From NCBI RefSeq assembly GCF_900093605.1, contig NZ_FLYE01000002.1, positions 62,001 to 126,000 on the forward strand: a stretch of 64,000 nt of DNA, in the 5' to 3' direction. This stretch comes from Candidatus Terasakiella magnetica. Its GTDB lineage: Bacteria > Pseudomonadota > Alphaproteobacteria > Rhodospirillales > Terasakiellaceae. Positions within the stretch are counted from its first letter, which is position 1, and each line of letters begins with the position of its first letter. Below the pieces are notes generated by a model. The model was not told the DNA's origin, made no database searches, and saw only the letters and a program-made list of their open reading frames with translations. Shown piece after piece: positions 8,904-18,453 of the stretch. A program made the position numbers and the translations under genes.

Positions 8904-9680
8904 CTAAAGAGTAAAGCGTTCGCCAAGATAAACGCGGCGTACATCTTCATTGCCCACAATATCGCGCGGTGTGCCTTCCATGAGCACAGCGCCATCATGG
9001 ATGATATAGGCGCGATCAATGATATCGAGTGTTTCACGCACATTATGGTCCGTAATCAAAACGCCAAGACCACGGTCTTTTAGATGTTTTACCAGTTCAC
9101 GAATATCACCCACCGCAATCGGGTCAATCCCGGCAAAAGGCTCATCCAGCAAAATGAAATGGGGTTGAGAGGCAAGTGCGCGGGCAATTTCTACGCGGCG
9201 ACGCTCCCCACCTGAAAGCGCCAATGCTGGTGCGCGGCGCAAATGCGTGATTGAAAATTCAGCCAAGAGGGATTCAAGGCGAGCTTCGCGGCGATTGCGT
9301 TTGGGTTCAACCACTTCCAAAACCGCACGAATGTTCTGCTCAACCGTCATACCACGGAAAATTGAGGCTTCTTGGGGGAGGTAGCCAATCCCCATGCGCG
9401 CACGGCGATACATGGGGAGTTCTGTAATATCATGTCCATCAAGGGTGATATTGCCATAGTCAGGTGCGATCAATCCGGTAATCATATAAAAGCAGGTGGT
9501 TTTACCCGCCCCGTTTGGCCCTAACAGGCCGACAACTTCACCGCGCTGGATTTTCAGGCTTGCACCACGCACAACGGGGCGTTTTTTAAAACGTTTGCCC
9601 AGCCCATCTGCAATAAGGCCCTGATTATCGGTAACAACACGGGGTTGTTTTGATCCCGGAGTATTTGTTTCTTCTGACAT
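8904..9680 (-). CDS. lptB: LPS export ABC transporter ATP-binding protein LptB
   Basis: The cytoplasmic ATPase of the LptB2FG complex that pulls lipopolysaccharide out of the inner membrane. 258 residues with Walker [13 protein letters not shown], the ABC signature [16 protein letters not shown], Walker [15 protein letters not shown] and the switch His in [13 protein letters not shown] 20-residue N-terminal extension precedes the core. It lies directly after lptC-lptA and before rpoN. lptF and lptG are not in the window, as is usual. Secure. Confidence 0.97.
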   Translation of the reverse strand: MSEETNTPGSKQPRVVTDNQGLIADGLGKRFKKRPVVRGASLKIQRGEVVGLLGPNGAGKTTCFYMITGLIAPDYGNITLDGHDITELPMYRRARMGIGYLPQEASIFRGMTVEQNIRAVLEVVEPKRNRREARLESLLAEFSITHLRRAPALALSGGERRRVEIARALASQPHFILLDEPFAGIDPIAVGDIRELVKHLKDRGLGVLITDHNVRETLDIIDRAYIIHDGAVLMEGTPRDIVGNEDVRRVYLGERFTL

Positions 9681-9728
9681 ATGGATGCGCCTAATGTGGC
9701 GTCCTTATTTTGTTTTTGCGTGGCACTA

Positions 9729-10550
9729 TTATTGCATAGTTTTCACGGTTGGCAAGACTAACCCGCGCACGCGGTTGTCATTTGTGCCTGCACAGGCCTT
9801 TAAACGGCTGATATTGGTCTTTAAATTCACGGTTGCAGAACAACCATTAAGCAAATTTCCACCGCGTTTGATCTTTACCGCCCCTGTTAAAGTAGCGACT
9901 CCGCTATTTACATTATAGATGCCTTTATCAGCGGTGATATGTTCGGTCTTACTTACAATGATCACATTGCCAAAGGCGTTTACGCGGTGAATTTGGCTGT
10001 TGCCTTGTTTGTCTTTGCGAAAAAGGGCGGCAATGACATCGGCCTTGATCTTGCGACCTTCACGCACCGCTGTGGCATTGCCACGCGCAACGGCTTGGGC
10101 ACGTTCTTCCCAATATTCCAAGGTGTCATCGGCGCTGATGGTATCTTGCGGGGTGACCAGTTTGGGGCGCGTGCCGGAAATCACCATGATGGCGCGCTTT
10201 AGGTCATAGACCGCTTTGTCACCTGTTGCCGTTTCTGTTGCAGAAACGATTTTAACAGCCCCTAGGGCTTCAAGGCGGTGAATATTTGTATTGCTACCTT
10301 CCGGCTGACCTTCATCTTCCAGGTAATAAGCGCGAAGCTCATCAGCATTTAGGGTAACGCCTGCGCGTTTGGCAACCGCATTACCTTGGGCGATGATCAA
10401 TTGTGAATTTTGCTGCCACTCAATGCCGTTATCAGCATAAATCTCTAGCGGTGCATTGGGTGAGCCACTGGCAAGATTGATATCTTGAGCATGGGCAACC
10501 GACAAGGCACAGGAAGATGCGATTAACAGGGCGAGGGCTTTTTTGATCAT
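9729..10550 (-). CDS. lptA: Periplasmic LPS transport protein LptA
   Basis: A periplasmic bridge protein of the LPS export machine. 273 residues: a signal peptide (MIKKALALLIASSCALSVAHA) and two OstA/LptA beta-jellyroll regions (IYADNGIEWQQNSQLIIAQGNAVAKRAGVTLNADELRAYY and the repeat-like AQAVARGNATAVREGRKIKADVIAAL further on). It is longer than the about 185 residues of the enterobacterial protein, as is common in alphaproteobacteria. Its ATG overlaps the lptC stop by one base (TAATG), indicating translational coupling. Confidence 0.93.
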   Translation of the reverse strand: MIKKALALLIASSCALSVAHAQDINLASGSPNAPLEIYADNGIEWQQNSQLIIAQGNAVAKRAGVTLNADELRAYYLEDEGQPEGSNTNIHRLEALGAVKIVSATETATGDKAVYDLKRAIMVISGTRPKLVTPQDTISADDTLEYWEERAQAVARGNATAVREGRKIKADVIAALFRKDKQGNSQIHRVNAFGNVIIVSKTEHITADKGIYNVNSGVATLTGAVKIKRGGNLLNGCSATVNLKTNISRLKACAGTNDNRVRGLVLPTVKTMQ

Positions 10551-11245
10551 TATTTTTGACTAATCCGGTTCAAGAAGAGCTTGGCAGTTGTCTTGCCCGT
10601 GAAGATGATGGTTTTTCCCTTATCAATCAAGCGAAAACCTTCTGACTCGATGCGCCCAAAGGGCCCTTGTCCTTTTACAGGGTTATGACCTTCAGCCGAT
10701 CCATTAGATAGGTCCACACCAGCCGTTGCCGTATGCATTTCATAACCTGAATCATGAAACAGGTTTACCGCACCATCTAGTTCAAGATATTGGGTCGGGC
10801 GGTCATAAAGTCCGGTTTCTGAGGTTAGCACCAGCCATGTGCCGTCATTAAGGGTAATGTCGGCCTTGGGCAGTTCCAGCAAAATGCTTTGGGTCTCATC
10901 ATCAATGCGCTTGGCAATATCAGCAGTCACGGAAAAAGGCTGATTATCGTTATCGGTGCCAATATAGCGCGCATTAATCATGGACGGGTCTTTCGCCTCA
11001 GAAAGCTCAATATTGGAAAAGCCGATGGAGAAACGTTTTGAATCTGCGCGCAAATGCGGCCAGATGATGATCATAATAATAAGCACAACAGCGATCAGCG
11101 GCAAAAACAGCTTCATCATTTGCACAAAGCGGCTATAGGCCCGGCTGGCTTTTGAACGTGTTGTCAAAGAAATGGCGTGGGTATCGCGATAACTCCTGCG
11201 CGAAGCAGGTGTTTGAGGGCGGTCAGTGCGTGATGCCAAAGCCAT
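10550..11245 (-). CDS. lptC: LPS export protein LptC
   Basis: A 231-residue bitopic inner-membrane protein. One membrane segment (about 44-62, LFLPLIAVVLIIMIIIWPHL) follows a basic N-terminus; the periplasmic part is the LptC fold (IELSEAKDPSMINARYIGTD, DITLNDGTWLVLTSETGLYD). It passes LPS from LptBFG to LptA. Coupled to lptA by a one-base overlap and preceded 18 bases upstream by kdsD. Confidence 0.9.
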   Translation of the reverse strand: MALASRTDRPQTPASRRSYRDTHAISLTTRSKASRAYSRFVQMMKLFLPLIAVVLIIMIIIWPHLRADSKRFSIGFSNIELSEAKDPSMINARYIGTDNDNQPFSVTADIAKRIDDETQSILLELPKADITLNDGTWLVLTSETGLYDRPTQYLELDGAVNLFHDSGYEMHTATAGVDLSNGSAEGHNPVKGQGPFGRIESEGFRLIDKGKTIIFTGKTTAKLFLNRISQK

Positions 11246-11263
11246 TAAATCTCAACCCGTTAC

Positions 11264-12256
11264 CTAAACGATGCCTGCGCGCAAGCAATCGTGAATATGA
11301 AGGACGCCGTGAACCATCGTTTCATCATTTAGCACGAAAAGGCTCGTAATGGCTTTTTCATTCATGATGGCGAGGCCTTCAACCGCTAGTGCGTTTGCAC
11401 CAATTGTCTTTGCGCCCGTGGTCATGATATCGCCTGCACGCTTTTGAATCAAATCATCTGTCATATGGCGGCGCAAATCACCATCCGTGATAATGCCAAG
11501 GAGGACTTTCTTTTCATCCACAACAGCCACGCAGCCAAAATGTTTTGCCGTCATTTCTAAAAGCGTATCACTCATCAATGTGTCTTTAGAAACAAGCGGT
11601 ATAGCCTCGCCACTATGCATGAGGTCTTTCACCTTCATCAACTGGTTGCCAAGGCTGCCACCGGGGTGGAACTGTTGGAAATCATCAGCAGAAAAACCAC
11701 GGCGTTCCAACAAGGCAACTGTTAGACAGTCCCCCATAGCCAAGGTCATGGTGGTTGATGTGGTGGGTGCAAGGCCTAATGAGCAGGCTTCTTGGGCCGC
11801 AGGTAGAACAAGGGAAACCGTTGCGGCTTCTGCCAAAGTGCTGTTACTGCGCGATGAAATGGAAATCATCGGGATGGAAAAACGGCTGCTATAGGCAATA
11901 AAGTCTGAAAGTTCAGCCGTTTCACCGGAATTGGAAAGGGCTAAAATAGCATCAGCCTGTGTGACCATGCCTAAATCCCCGTGGCTGGCCTCACCGGGAT
12001 GAACGAAAAAGGCAGGTGCCCCAGTGGAGGCTAAACTTGCGGCAATTTTACGCCCGATATGACCGCTTTTGCCCATGCCAGTGACGACAATGCGCCCTTT
12101 AACATGTGCAAGCACATCAATGGCTTTGGCAAATTCATCATCCAATGAGTCAGCAAGCGCATTTAATCCCTCGGCCTCCAGCTTCAAAACGCGTTTGGCG
12201 GAGTCCAGATCAAGGGCTGCAGGGCGTGGTTTTGCAATGCGGGTATGTAGGGCCAT
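11264..12256 (-). CDS. kdsD: D-arabinose 5-phosphate isomerase
   Basis: Converts ribulose 5-phosphate to arabinose 5-phosphate, the first step to Kdo of the LPS inner core. 330 residues: an SIS sugar-isomerase domain (about 45-180; VTGMGKSGHIGRKIAASLASTGAPAFFVHPGEASHGDLGM) and two CBS domains (about 210-328; MHSGEAIPLVSKDTLMSD and GDIMTTGAKTIGANALAVE). The neighbourhood of lptCAB fits the LPS role. The 105-base gap from rnd may hold a promoter. Confidence 0.96.
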   Translation of the reverse strand: MALHTRIAKPRPAALDLDSAKRVLKLEAEGLNALADSLDDEFAKAIDVLAHVKGRIVVTGMGKSGHIGRKIAASLASTGAPAFFVHPGEASHGDLGMVTQADAILALSNSGETAELSDFIAYSSRFSIPMISISSRSNSTLAEAATVSLVLPAAQEACSLGLAPTTSTTMTLAMGDCLTVALLERRGFSADDFQQFHPGGSLGNQLMKVKDLMHSGEAIPLVSKDTLMSDTLLEMTAKHFGCVAVVDEKKVLLGIITDGDLRRHMTDDLIQKRAGDIMTTGAKTIGANALAVEGLAIMNEKAITSLFVLNDETMVHGVLHIHDCLRAGIV

Positions 12257-12360
12257 GATTTAAGCGGTCTCTTTTCTCAAAGTAAGTTGCCCCAGATATA
12301 GGCGGGAAGGCGGCTTTTCGTCAATAAGTCTGCACGGCTATGTTTGTGCAAGGCATGAGC

Positions 12361-12972
12361 TTAATGAGAAAAGATATCCATTTCCGGCCAACCCTCAAGG
12401 TCAAGGCGTGCCCGAGTCGGTAAAAAGTCAAAGCAGGCTTGAGCCATTTCTCTGCGCCCTTCACGCACAAGCATATCATCCAGTGTTTCTTGAAGCTGGT
12501 GCAGGTAAAGCACATCTGAGGCGGCATATTTTACTTGTTCAGGCGTGAGCTCTTTTGAGCCCCAGTCTGAAGATTGTTGCTGTTTGGAAAGATCAATGCC
12601 GAGCAATTCCTGACAAAGGGCCTTGAGGCCATGTTTGTCGGTGTATGTGCGCACGAGCTTAGATGCGATCTTTGTGCAATAAACAGGTGTGCAGGTAATG
12701 CCAAGGTATTTTTCAATTACCGCAACGTCAAAACGCGCATAGTGAAAGAGCTTTTCCACATTTTGGTCAGCCAGAAGTTTTTTCAGGTTGGGGGCATCAT
12801 AAACAGGCTCATTAAAGTGAACCAGATGGGCTGTGCCATCCCCACTGGAAAGCTGAACGACACATAAACGGTCACGATGGGGGTTAAGACCCATGGTCTC
12901 GCTATCAATGGCAACGGATTTGCCAAAATCGATATTTGCAGGAAGGTCACCGTAATGTACTTCGATCGTCAC
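12361..12972 (-). CDS. rnd: RNase D-type 3'-5' exoribonuclease, short form
   Basis: A 203-residue DEDD-type exonuclease. Exo I motif is VAIDSETMGLN (Asp and Glu metal ligands near residues 22-24), Exo II is FHYARFDVAVIE and Exo III is KYAASDVLYLHQL with the Tyr of the DEDDy class. The HRDC domains of enterobacterial RNase D are absent, as in many alphaproteobacterial homologues. It heads the kdsD-lptCAB series. Confidence 0.9.
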   Translation of the reverse strand: MTIEVHYGDLPANIDFGKSVAIDSETMGLNPHRDRLCVVQLSSGDGTAHLVHFNEPVYDAPNLKKLLADQNVEKLFHYARFDVAVIEKYLGITCTPVYCTKIASKLVRTYTDKHGLKALCQELLGIDLSKQQQSSDWGSKELTPEQVKYAASDVLYLHQLQETLDDMLVREGRREMAQACFDFLPTRARLDLEGWPEMDIFSH

Positions 12973-13072
12973 AGCTTGTACTCACTTTATCACTGATATG
13001 GTTTTGCACCACTCTACAGAAATTTGCCATTCATGAGAAGGATAGAGTGTGGATATTTTGCCCTTTAGGCAT

Positions 13073-13101
13073 AAAAAAAGCGCCGAAAGCGGCGCTATTT
13101 T
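13073..13101 (-). terminator. Terminator of tRNA-Leu
   Basis: On the minus strand TAGCGCCG CTTT CGGCGCT is followed by seven T, about 20 bases beyond the tRNA 3' end. Confidence 0.9.
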
Positions 13102-13119
13102 TTAACCACTCTAAAAGAA

Positions 13120-13206
13120 TGGTGCCCAAGAGAAGAGTCGAACTTCCACGGCCTTGCGGCCACAGGTACCTGAAACCTGCGCGTCTACCAATTCCGCCAC
13201 CTGGGC
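13120..13206 (-). tRNA. tRNA-Leu (anticodon CAG)
   Basis: On the minus strand an 87-base class II tRNA: acceptor stem GCCCAGG / CTTGGGC, D-arm with GGCGGAATTGGTAGACGC, anticodon stem CAGGT / ACCTG with loop TTCAGGT giving anticodon CAG (codon CUG), a long variable arm (TGGCCGCAAGGCCG), T-loop GTTCGACTC and an encoded CCA end. Typical leucine tRNA in all respects. Confidence 0.97.
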
Positions 13207-13411
13207 ATCTTTCAGTGTGGCAAATCCCTCAACGGGATGGCGGTTTTTAGGGGGATGGCATCTTATTGTCAATATAAAATCTGAAACTTTTTTCTCAAAC
13301 GAATGAATTCGATTAAGAGGAAGGTTGTCGTGCTGATGGAAGGGGTATATAACCGCTAATAAGGAATAAGTTTCTTACATTGGTTATAGACCAGCATTGA
13401 GGAGATAGGTG

Positions 13412-14425
13412 ATGGGGCGCCGTATTGCGACAGTTTTTGGTGGGTCAGGTTTTCTGGGTCGTCATATTGTAAAACGTCTGGCTGAACAGGGCTACACTGT
13501 TCGTGCAGCTGTGCGTGATGTTGAAGCCGGCATGTGCTTAAAGCCATTTGGCAACCCGGGCCAGATTATCTTGCAAGCCTGTAATGTGCGAAATGCCGAT
13601 ATGGTCGCGCGCTCTGTTGAAGGGGCTGATGTGGTGTTTAACCTTGTTGGGCTTTTGTCCCAGTTTGGCAAGCAGACCTTTGATGCGGTTCATGCTGAAG
13701 GCGCCCATAATATTGCAAAGGCCTGTGCAGAGGCGGGGGCGGATAACCTCATTCATGTCTCAGCTCTTGGTGCTAATGAAGAAAGCGAATCACAATATGC
13801 GCGCACAAAAGGCGCTGGTGAAAAAGCGGTGCTGAATGTTTATCCAACAGCAACGATTTTGCGCCCAAGTGTTGTGTTTGGTCCAGAAGATAACTTCTTT
13901 AACAAATTTGCTGGCATCATGCGCTTTACGCCTGCACTGCCCGTGATTGGCGCGCCTTTGATCCCAGATGTGAAGTTCGACGGTGACCTGGACATCAATC
14001 TTTACGGCGATGGCGGGGCAAAGCTTCAGCCTGTTTATGTGGGCGATGTGGCCCAAGCAGCGGTAAATGCCATTGATAATGCAGATGCCAAAGGCAAGAC
14101 ATATGAGCTTGGCGGCCCTGAAGTGATGACATTTATGGGCATCATGAAGCGCCTGTTGAAACATACACAACGCAACCGCATTCTGGCCCCTGTGGCCTAT
14201 CCGATTGCAAAAATCCTCGGCGGTATTCTCGGCTTCTTGCCAAAACCATTGCTGACAGGTGACCAAGTGGTCATGCTGGAAACCGATAATGTGGTTTCTG
14301 AAGGCGCACTGACCCTGCAAGACCTTGGTGTTGAAGCAACCTTGGCTGATGTGATCTTGCCGACATATCTATGTCGCTTTAAAGAACTGAAAAACCAGTC
14401 GCGCCACATTGAGCGCCGCATCTAA
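13412..14425 (+). CDS. NDUFA9-like NAD(P)-binding complex I accessory protein
   Basis: A 337-residue atypical short-chain dehydrogenase with an N-terminal Rossmann motif (VFGGSGFLGRHIVKRLAEQGY) and the pattern of the complex I NDUFA9 subunit family (NVRNADMVARSVEGADVVFNLVGLL, EGAHNIAKACAEAGADNLIHVSALGA, YARTKGAGEKAVL, LRPSVVFGPED). Such proteins are accessory subunits of alphaproteobacterial NADH dehydrogenase. The ATG at 13412 is preferred to the GTG three bases earlier because GAGGAG lies 7-8 bases upstream. It is monocistronic and followed by a terminator. A catalytic role is unlikely because the YxxxK is altered (YARTK). Confidence 0.87.
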   Translation: MGRRIATVFGGSGFLGRHIVKRLAEQGYTVRAAVRDVEAGMCLKPFGNPGQIILQACNVRNADMVARSVEGADVVFNLVGLLSQFGKQTFDAVHAEGAHNIAKACAEAGADNLIHVSALGANEESESQYARTKGAGEKAVLNVYPTATILRPSVVFGPEDNFFNKFAGIMRFTPALPVIGAPLIPDVKFDGDLDINLYGDGGAKLQPVYVGDVAQAAVNAIDNADAKGKTYELGGPEVMTFMGIMKRLLKHTQRNRILAPVAYPIAKILGGILGFLPKPLLTGDQVVMLETDNVVSEGALTLQDLGVEATLADVILPTYLCRFKELKNQSRHIERRI

Positions 14426-14450
14426 GTTCTTTTAAAGCCCAACAACAAAA

Positions 14451-14495
14451 TAAAGGCCTCGCAGGTTTTATCCGGCGGGGCCTTTTGTTTTTTTG
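14451..14495. terminator. Terminator between convergent genes
   Basis: AAAGGCCTCGC ... GCGGGGCCTTTTGTTTTTTT forms a long GC-rich stem with A-run before and T-run after, just after the NDUFA9-like gene and before the stop of the opposite thioesterase gene. Confidence 0.85.
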
Positions 14496-14509
14496 TCGTG
14501 AAGGGCGCT

Positions 14510-14980
14510 TTATGAGGGCATCATGCTTGCGGGCATTTTTACACAAACGATAGAGCCTTTTGCACAAGCTTTGCCTTTTGCGAAAACGGTAATTTCAACA
14601 ATCACTTTCTTTTCTTTAATTTCCTTGATTTTACCGCGCAGTTCCAGCGTTTCTCCCATGGGGGTTGGGGCAAGGAAATCTACATTGAGGTTGGCTGTAA
14701 CAAAACGCAAGGCAGGTTCGCTCCCCATGTCACGACCATTGGCCTTATAAGCCGCAGCTGCGGCTGAACCTGTGCCATGGCAATCAATGAGAGAAGCAAT
14801 GAGCCCGCCATAGACATAACCGGGTAGGGCGGTATGTTCTGGGCGCGGTTCAAAATGGGCGACGGTTTCTTTACCCTCCCAGAAGCTTTTGATCTGAAGG
14901 CCATGGTCATTGTTTTTACCACAGCCATAACAATGGCCCAGCTCATCGGGGTATAGGTCTTGAAAGGCAAGCGTCGTCAT
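14510..14980 (-). CDS. PaaI-family hotdog thioesterase
   Basis: A 156-residue single hotdog-fold protein with the PaaI/YigI-like core (ALPGYVYGGLIASLIDCHGTGSAAAAAYK, RFVTANLNVDFLAPTPMGETLELRGKI). The Asp in LIDCH sits where the acidic catalytic residue of many acyl-CoA thioesterases lies. An N-terminal CYGCGKNNDHGLQIKSFWEG segment with two cysteines is characteristic of a sub-group. It probably hydrolyses acyl-CoA; the substrate is unknown. It differs from the PaaI of the aromatic cluster at 57.5 kb. Confidence 0.85.
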   Translation of the reverse strand: MTTLAFQDLYPDELGHCYGCGKNNDHGLQIKSFWEGKETVAHFEPRPEHTALPGYVYGGLIASLIDCHGTGSAAAAAYKANGRDMGSEPALRFVTANLNVDFLAPTPMGETLELRGKIKEIKEKKVIVEITVFAKGKACAKGSIVCVKMPASMMPS

Positions 14981-15077
14981 GGGGATTCTCCATATTCATA
15001 AATCTGTTGACAGACTTATAGCGGACAATCGCGCCTTAAAATATCAGATAATTGTAATATAATGTAAAGCCGAAGCG

Positions 15078-15446
15078 TTACTTCTTTTCGCCAAGATCAA
15101 CGGCACTTTGCACGATGATTTCACCGAACTCACGCAGATAGACCGAGCCTTTAACTGTGCGTTGAACCAGCACGCTGCGACGATCGCTATCATCAACTTT
15201 GCGGCGCAACAGTTCCATCTGGCCCAGACGGTCAAGCGCACGGGTAATTGCAGGCTTGGAAACATTCATGCTTTCAGCCAGCCCCCGCACGGTATGTGGG
15301 GGTGGTGTAAGATAAACAGTAAGCAATAAAGCCATTTGGCGTGCAGACAGGTCTGGCCCGTCACGACGCACGCTTTCAACAATTGCTTTTCGCCAGAGGT
15401 CCAGTGCCTGGACCGGTTCGAGTTCTACACCCATGTTTCTCGCCAT
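15078..15446 (-). CDS. MarR-family transcription regulator
   Basis: A 122-residue winged helix-turn-helix protein: recognition region VRGLAESMNVSKPAITRALDRLGQMELLRRKVDDSDRRSVLVQRT (about 52-97), where DDSDRR is the wing signature of MarR proteins. It is shorter than typical MarR (about 140) at both ends. It lies between the thioesterase and leucyl aminopeptidase genes in the same direction, with no obvious target; autoregulation is common in the family. Confidence 0.85.
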   Translation of the reverse strand: MARNMGVELEPVQALDLWRKAIVESVRRDGPDLSARQMALLLTVYLTPPPHTVRGLAESMNVSKPAITRALDRLGQMELLRRKVDDSDRRSVLVQRTVKGSVYLREFGEIIVQSAVDLGEKK

Positions 15447-15507
15447 TTCGTTACGGTTTCGAACATATTTACGTAAGCTAGTCTATAAGGGCAACACTTA
15501 ATATTTA

Positions 15508-16893
15508 TTAAAGACGTTTTTTTATCATGGCAAAGGCAGCGCGCAGGGCCATAGCCTCGCCACCTTCGGGGCGCCCAGCCTTGCTTGAGGTGTTCCATCC
15601 CATCACATCAAGATGGGCCCAAGGGGTTGAATTTAAAACAAATTCTTCAAGGAAAAGGGCTGCGGTAATGGCCCCGCCATAAGGGGCTGCGGACTCATTT
15701 GAAATGTCACCTGTCTTGCCATCAATCATTTTGCGATATGGTTTCCATAAAGGTAGACGCCACATGTTATCACCTTGTGATTGACCTGCCATGAGTAAAT
15801 CATTGGCCAAATCGTCGTTATTTGAAAATAGGGCAGGTAATTCGGTGCCCAAGGCAACGCGTGCTGCCCCTGTAAGGGTGGCGAAATCAATGATAAAGTC
15901 AGGCTTCTCCTCACTTGCCAGCGTTAAGGCATCAGCCAGAACCACACGACCTTCTGCATCAGTATGACCGATCTCAATGGTTTTACCTTGGCGCGAATCG
16001 ACCACATCAAGTGGGCGCATGGCTTTATCAGAAACCGCATTTTCAACAGCTGGGATAAGTACGCGCAGGCGAACAGGCAGTTTTGCCGCCATAATCGCCT
16101 TGGCAAGACCAAGCACATGGGCCGCTCCACCCATATCTTTTTTCATCAGCTTCATAAATTGCGCTGGTTTGATATCCAGACCACCGGTGTCAAAACAAAC
16201 GCCTTTGCCCACAAGGGTGATTTTGGGGTGTTTATCACTGCCCCATGTGAGGTCAATCAGGCGGGGGCGGCGATCACTTGCGGCCCCCTTACCCACCGCA
16301 TAAATAGCAGGCAGGTTTTCATCCATAAGCCCATCATCAATGATGAGCTCACATGCGGCTTCATGCTCATCAGCAAGGTCTTCAGCGGCTTGGGCAAGCT
16401 CAACAGGCCCCATGTCAGCCGCGGGAAGGTTGATTAAATCACGGGTGAGCTCAATTCCTTCAGCCAAGGCTTGAACGGTTTGTTTATCGGCTGTTTTAGG
16501 CAGGACAAGGCTGGCAAATTCTTTGGTGGCTTCTTTATACCAATCAAAACTGTATGTGCCCAAGGCCCAGCCCAGCACGGCTGCATTGGCCTCATCTGCC
16601 TTATGGCGGCCTTTGATTTTATAGAGGGCTTTGGGCAGTTTTGCAGGCAGCGCGGCAAAGTCCCACATCATATTGTCTTGGCTAATGCTAACAAGGATTT
16701 GCTCGATTTTGCCTTTTTTACCGGGAAGAGCGATGCTTGCCCCGCCAACAGGCTTGAAATCATTGGATTTAATCCAGTTTTGGGTGTCCTTGTCCTGCTT
16801 TTCCAACCATTTGTCAAAGGTGTCACATGCCACGCTGATCAAGGTGATCGGTTTGTCTTTTGGGTGTTCAACAATGTAATCAAAAGCAGGCAT
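15508..16893 (-). CDS. M17 leucyl aminopeptidase
   Basis: A 461-residue cytoplasmic two-zinc aminopeptidase. Metal and catalytic residues are visible: K230 and D235 in VGKGVCFDTGGLDIKP, D253 in KKDMGGAAH, and D312/E314 plus R316 in HTDAEGRV. The more usual NTDAEGR has His here instead of Asn. The N-terminal domain is diverged and shorter than in PepA (about 500), fitting the alphaproteobacterial PepA/B branch. Monocistronic, divergent from the GGDEF gene. Confidence 0.94.
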   Translation of the reverse strand: MPAFDYIVEHPKDKPITLISVACDTFDKWLEKQDKDTQNWIKSNDFKPVGGASIALPGKKGKIEQILVSISQDNMMWDFAALPAKLPKALYKIKGRHKADEANAAVLGWALGTYSFDWYKEATKEFASLVLPKTADKQTVQALAEGIELTRDLINLPAADMGPVELAQAAEDLADEHEAACELIIDDGLMDENLPAIYAVGKGAASDRRPRLIDLTWGSDKHPKITLVGKGVCFDTGGLDIKPAQFMKLMKKDMGGAAHVLGLAKAIMAAKLPVRLRVLIPAVENAVSDKAMRPLDVVDSRQGKTIEIGHTDAEGRVVLADALTLASEEKPDFIIDFATLTGAARVALGTELPALFSNNDDLANDLLMAGQSQGDNMWRLPLWKPYRKMIDGKTGDISNESAAPYGGAITAALFLEEFVLNSTPWAHLDVMGWNTSSKAGRPEGGEAMALRAAFAMIKKRL

Positions 16894-17046
16894 GGATGAG
16901 GTCCTTTTATCTGGAAGACAGGTGATGGGGGCATAATGAAGATATTGAGACAGGGCAGCAACAAGTTTAGATGGAAATATTAATTAGTTTATAAGCATTC
17001 TATGATACAGTGCTGAAAAAAAGATGGCAGGAATAGGTCTTAGAAT

Positions 17047-18450
17047 ATGGATGCCAAAAAATATAAGCAGTTGTTGGAATTTCAGCGCAGCGTTTCAGGC
17101 AAGCCTGAGCGTGAAATTATCCAGCAAGGGATTGAGCTGGCTGTGGTGCTCACTGATAGTGAGATCGGTTATATCCACTTTATGAATGATGATCAGGAAA
17201 CCATTGAGCTGGTGACATGGTCTAAAAAAACGCTGGAATATTGCGAGATGGCCTTTGCACGCCATTATCCGGTGTCAGAGGCTGGTATTTGGGCCGATAC
17301 TTTTAGAAACCGCGAAGCTGTCATTCATAACGACTATCAAAATATGCCCGATCGAAAAGGTTATCCTGAAGGCCATGCCCATTTGGTGCGCCATGTGGGG
17401 GTGCCTGTGATTGCAGGCGATATGGTGTGCATCTTGATGGGGGTGGGCAATAAGGTAGATGAATACGGTGAAGAAGATGTGATTGCCGTGCAGGCGGTTG
17501 GGGACATGATCTGGCAGCTGGTTGAGCTGCGCAAAAAACATGTTGAGCTGGAAAACCTGCAAAAGAAAATGCATCACGCCCAGAAAATAGCCCGGATTGC
17601 CAGTTGGGTGTGGGACCGTGATGATGATGTGATTGAATGTGAAGACAGCCTTTTTAACATCCTTGGCCTGCCCTTAGAGAGCAAAAAGCCCAAGACCATG
17701 AGTGAGCTTATGCGCCTTGTTTGCCCCGGTAAACATTGGGACCAGCATATGGAAACGGTTCATAAGACCCCGTTTGGCAAGCAGTTTACCTGTGAAGTTC
17801 TTCATGATGATCATAATGTCAAAAAACGCCTGCTTTTGATGGGCGATGTGCAAGACCGTGAACGCGGTGCGGGCGAGCTTGTTTATGGGATTGTGCAGGA
17901 TATGTCGCCTGCTGATAAAATGGCGCTGGATTATTGGGATGCGCGCCATGATGTGCTGACAAAACTGGGTAATCGTAAATATCTCCATGAAATTATCGGG
18001 CGCACAGAAACGCGCAAACGTTATCAAGACCGGATTGCCATTCATTATATTGATCTGGATTATTTTAAACCGGTAAATGATCAGCTGGGTCATAAGGTTG
18101 GGGATCGGGTTTTACAGATTACGGCAGAACGTATGCAGGCTGCGGTACGTTATAGTGACCATGTGGTGCGTATTGGTGGGGATGAATTTGTTGTGGTGCA
18201 GACAAATGCACAGACAAAAGACCATATTGAAAGCGTGGCTCAAAAACTGATTGAAACCATCTCTCACCCCATTGCCCATGAGGAGGAGATTATCCAAATT
18301 GGGGCCAGTATCGGCATTGAATGGAGCGAGGGCTGGCACTGGAATGGCGATGAAATCTTAAAACGCGCAGATAAAGCCTTATATGTAAGTAAGGAAGAGG
18401 GGCGCGGGTGTTATCGCTTCTTTGATCGCTCACTATTAACAGAGGAATAA
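17047..18450 (+). CDS. GAF-PAS-GGDEF diguanylate cyclase
   Basis: A 467-residue cytoplasmic signalling protein: a GAF-like domain at about 15-160 (SEIGYIHFMNDDQETIELVTWSK), a short coiled linker, a PAS-like domain at about 180-290 (ASWVWDRDDDVIECEDSLFNILG), and a GGDEF domain from about 300. The active-site GGDEF is intact (VVRIGGDEFVVV), and an RxxD inhibitory site (RYSD) lies exactly five residues before it, so feedback by c-di-GMP is expected. The GST gene starts 4 bases after its stop. TATGATACA occurs in its upstream region (17001-17009). Confidence 0.92.
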   Translation: MDAKKYKQLLEFQRSVSGKPEREIIQQGIELAVVLTDSEIGYIHFMNDDQETIELVTWSKKTLEYCEMAFARHYPVSEAGIWADTFRNREAVIHNDYQNMPDRKGYPEGHAHLVRHVGVPVIAGDMVCILMGVGNKVDEYGEEDVIAVQAVGDMIWQLVELRKKHVELENLQKKMHHAQKIARIASWVWDRDDDVIECEDSLFNILGLPLESKKPKTMSELMRLVCPGKHWDQHMETVHKTPFGKQFTCEVLHDDHNVKKRLLLMGDVQDRERGAGELVYGIVQDMSPADKMALDYWDARHDVLTKLGNRKYLHEIIGRTETRKRYQDRIAIHYIDLDYFKPVNDQLGHKVGDRVLQITAERMQAAVRYSDHVVRIGGDEFVVVQTNAQTKDHIESVAQKLIETISHPIAHEEEIIQIGASIGIEWSEGWHWNGDEILKRADKALYVSKEEGRGCYRFFDRSLLTEE

Positions 18451-18453
18451 GCC

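Noticed and set aside
12936-13250. Open frame on the plus strand spanning the tRNA-Leu region
   Set aside because: It runs through the tRNA and its terminator and has no ribosome-binding site.
15964-16437. 157-codon open frame opposite the leucyl aminopeptidase gene
   Set aside because: Antisense shadow of a well-defined enzyme gene, without start signals.
17001-17009. TATGATACA upstream of the GAF-PAS-GGDEF gene as a PaaX site
   Set aside because: A single copy without an inverted partner nearby; a chance match cannot be excluded.
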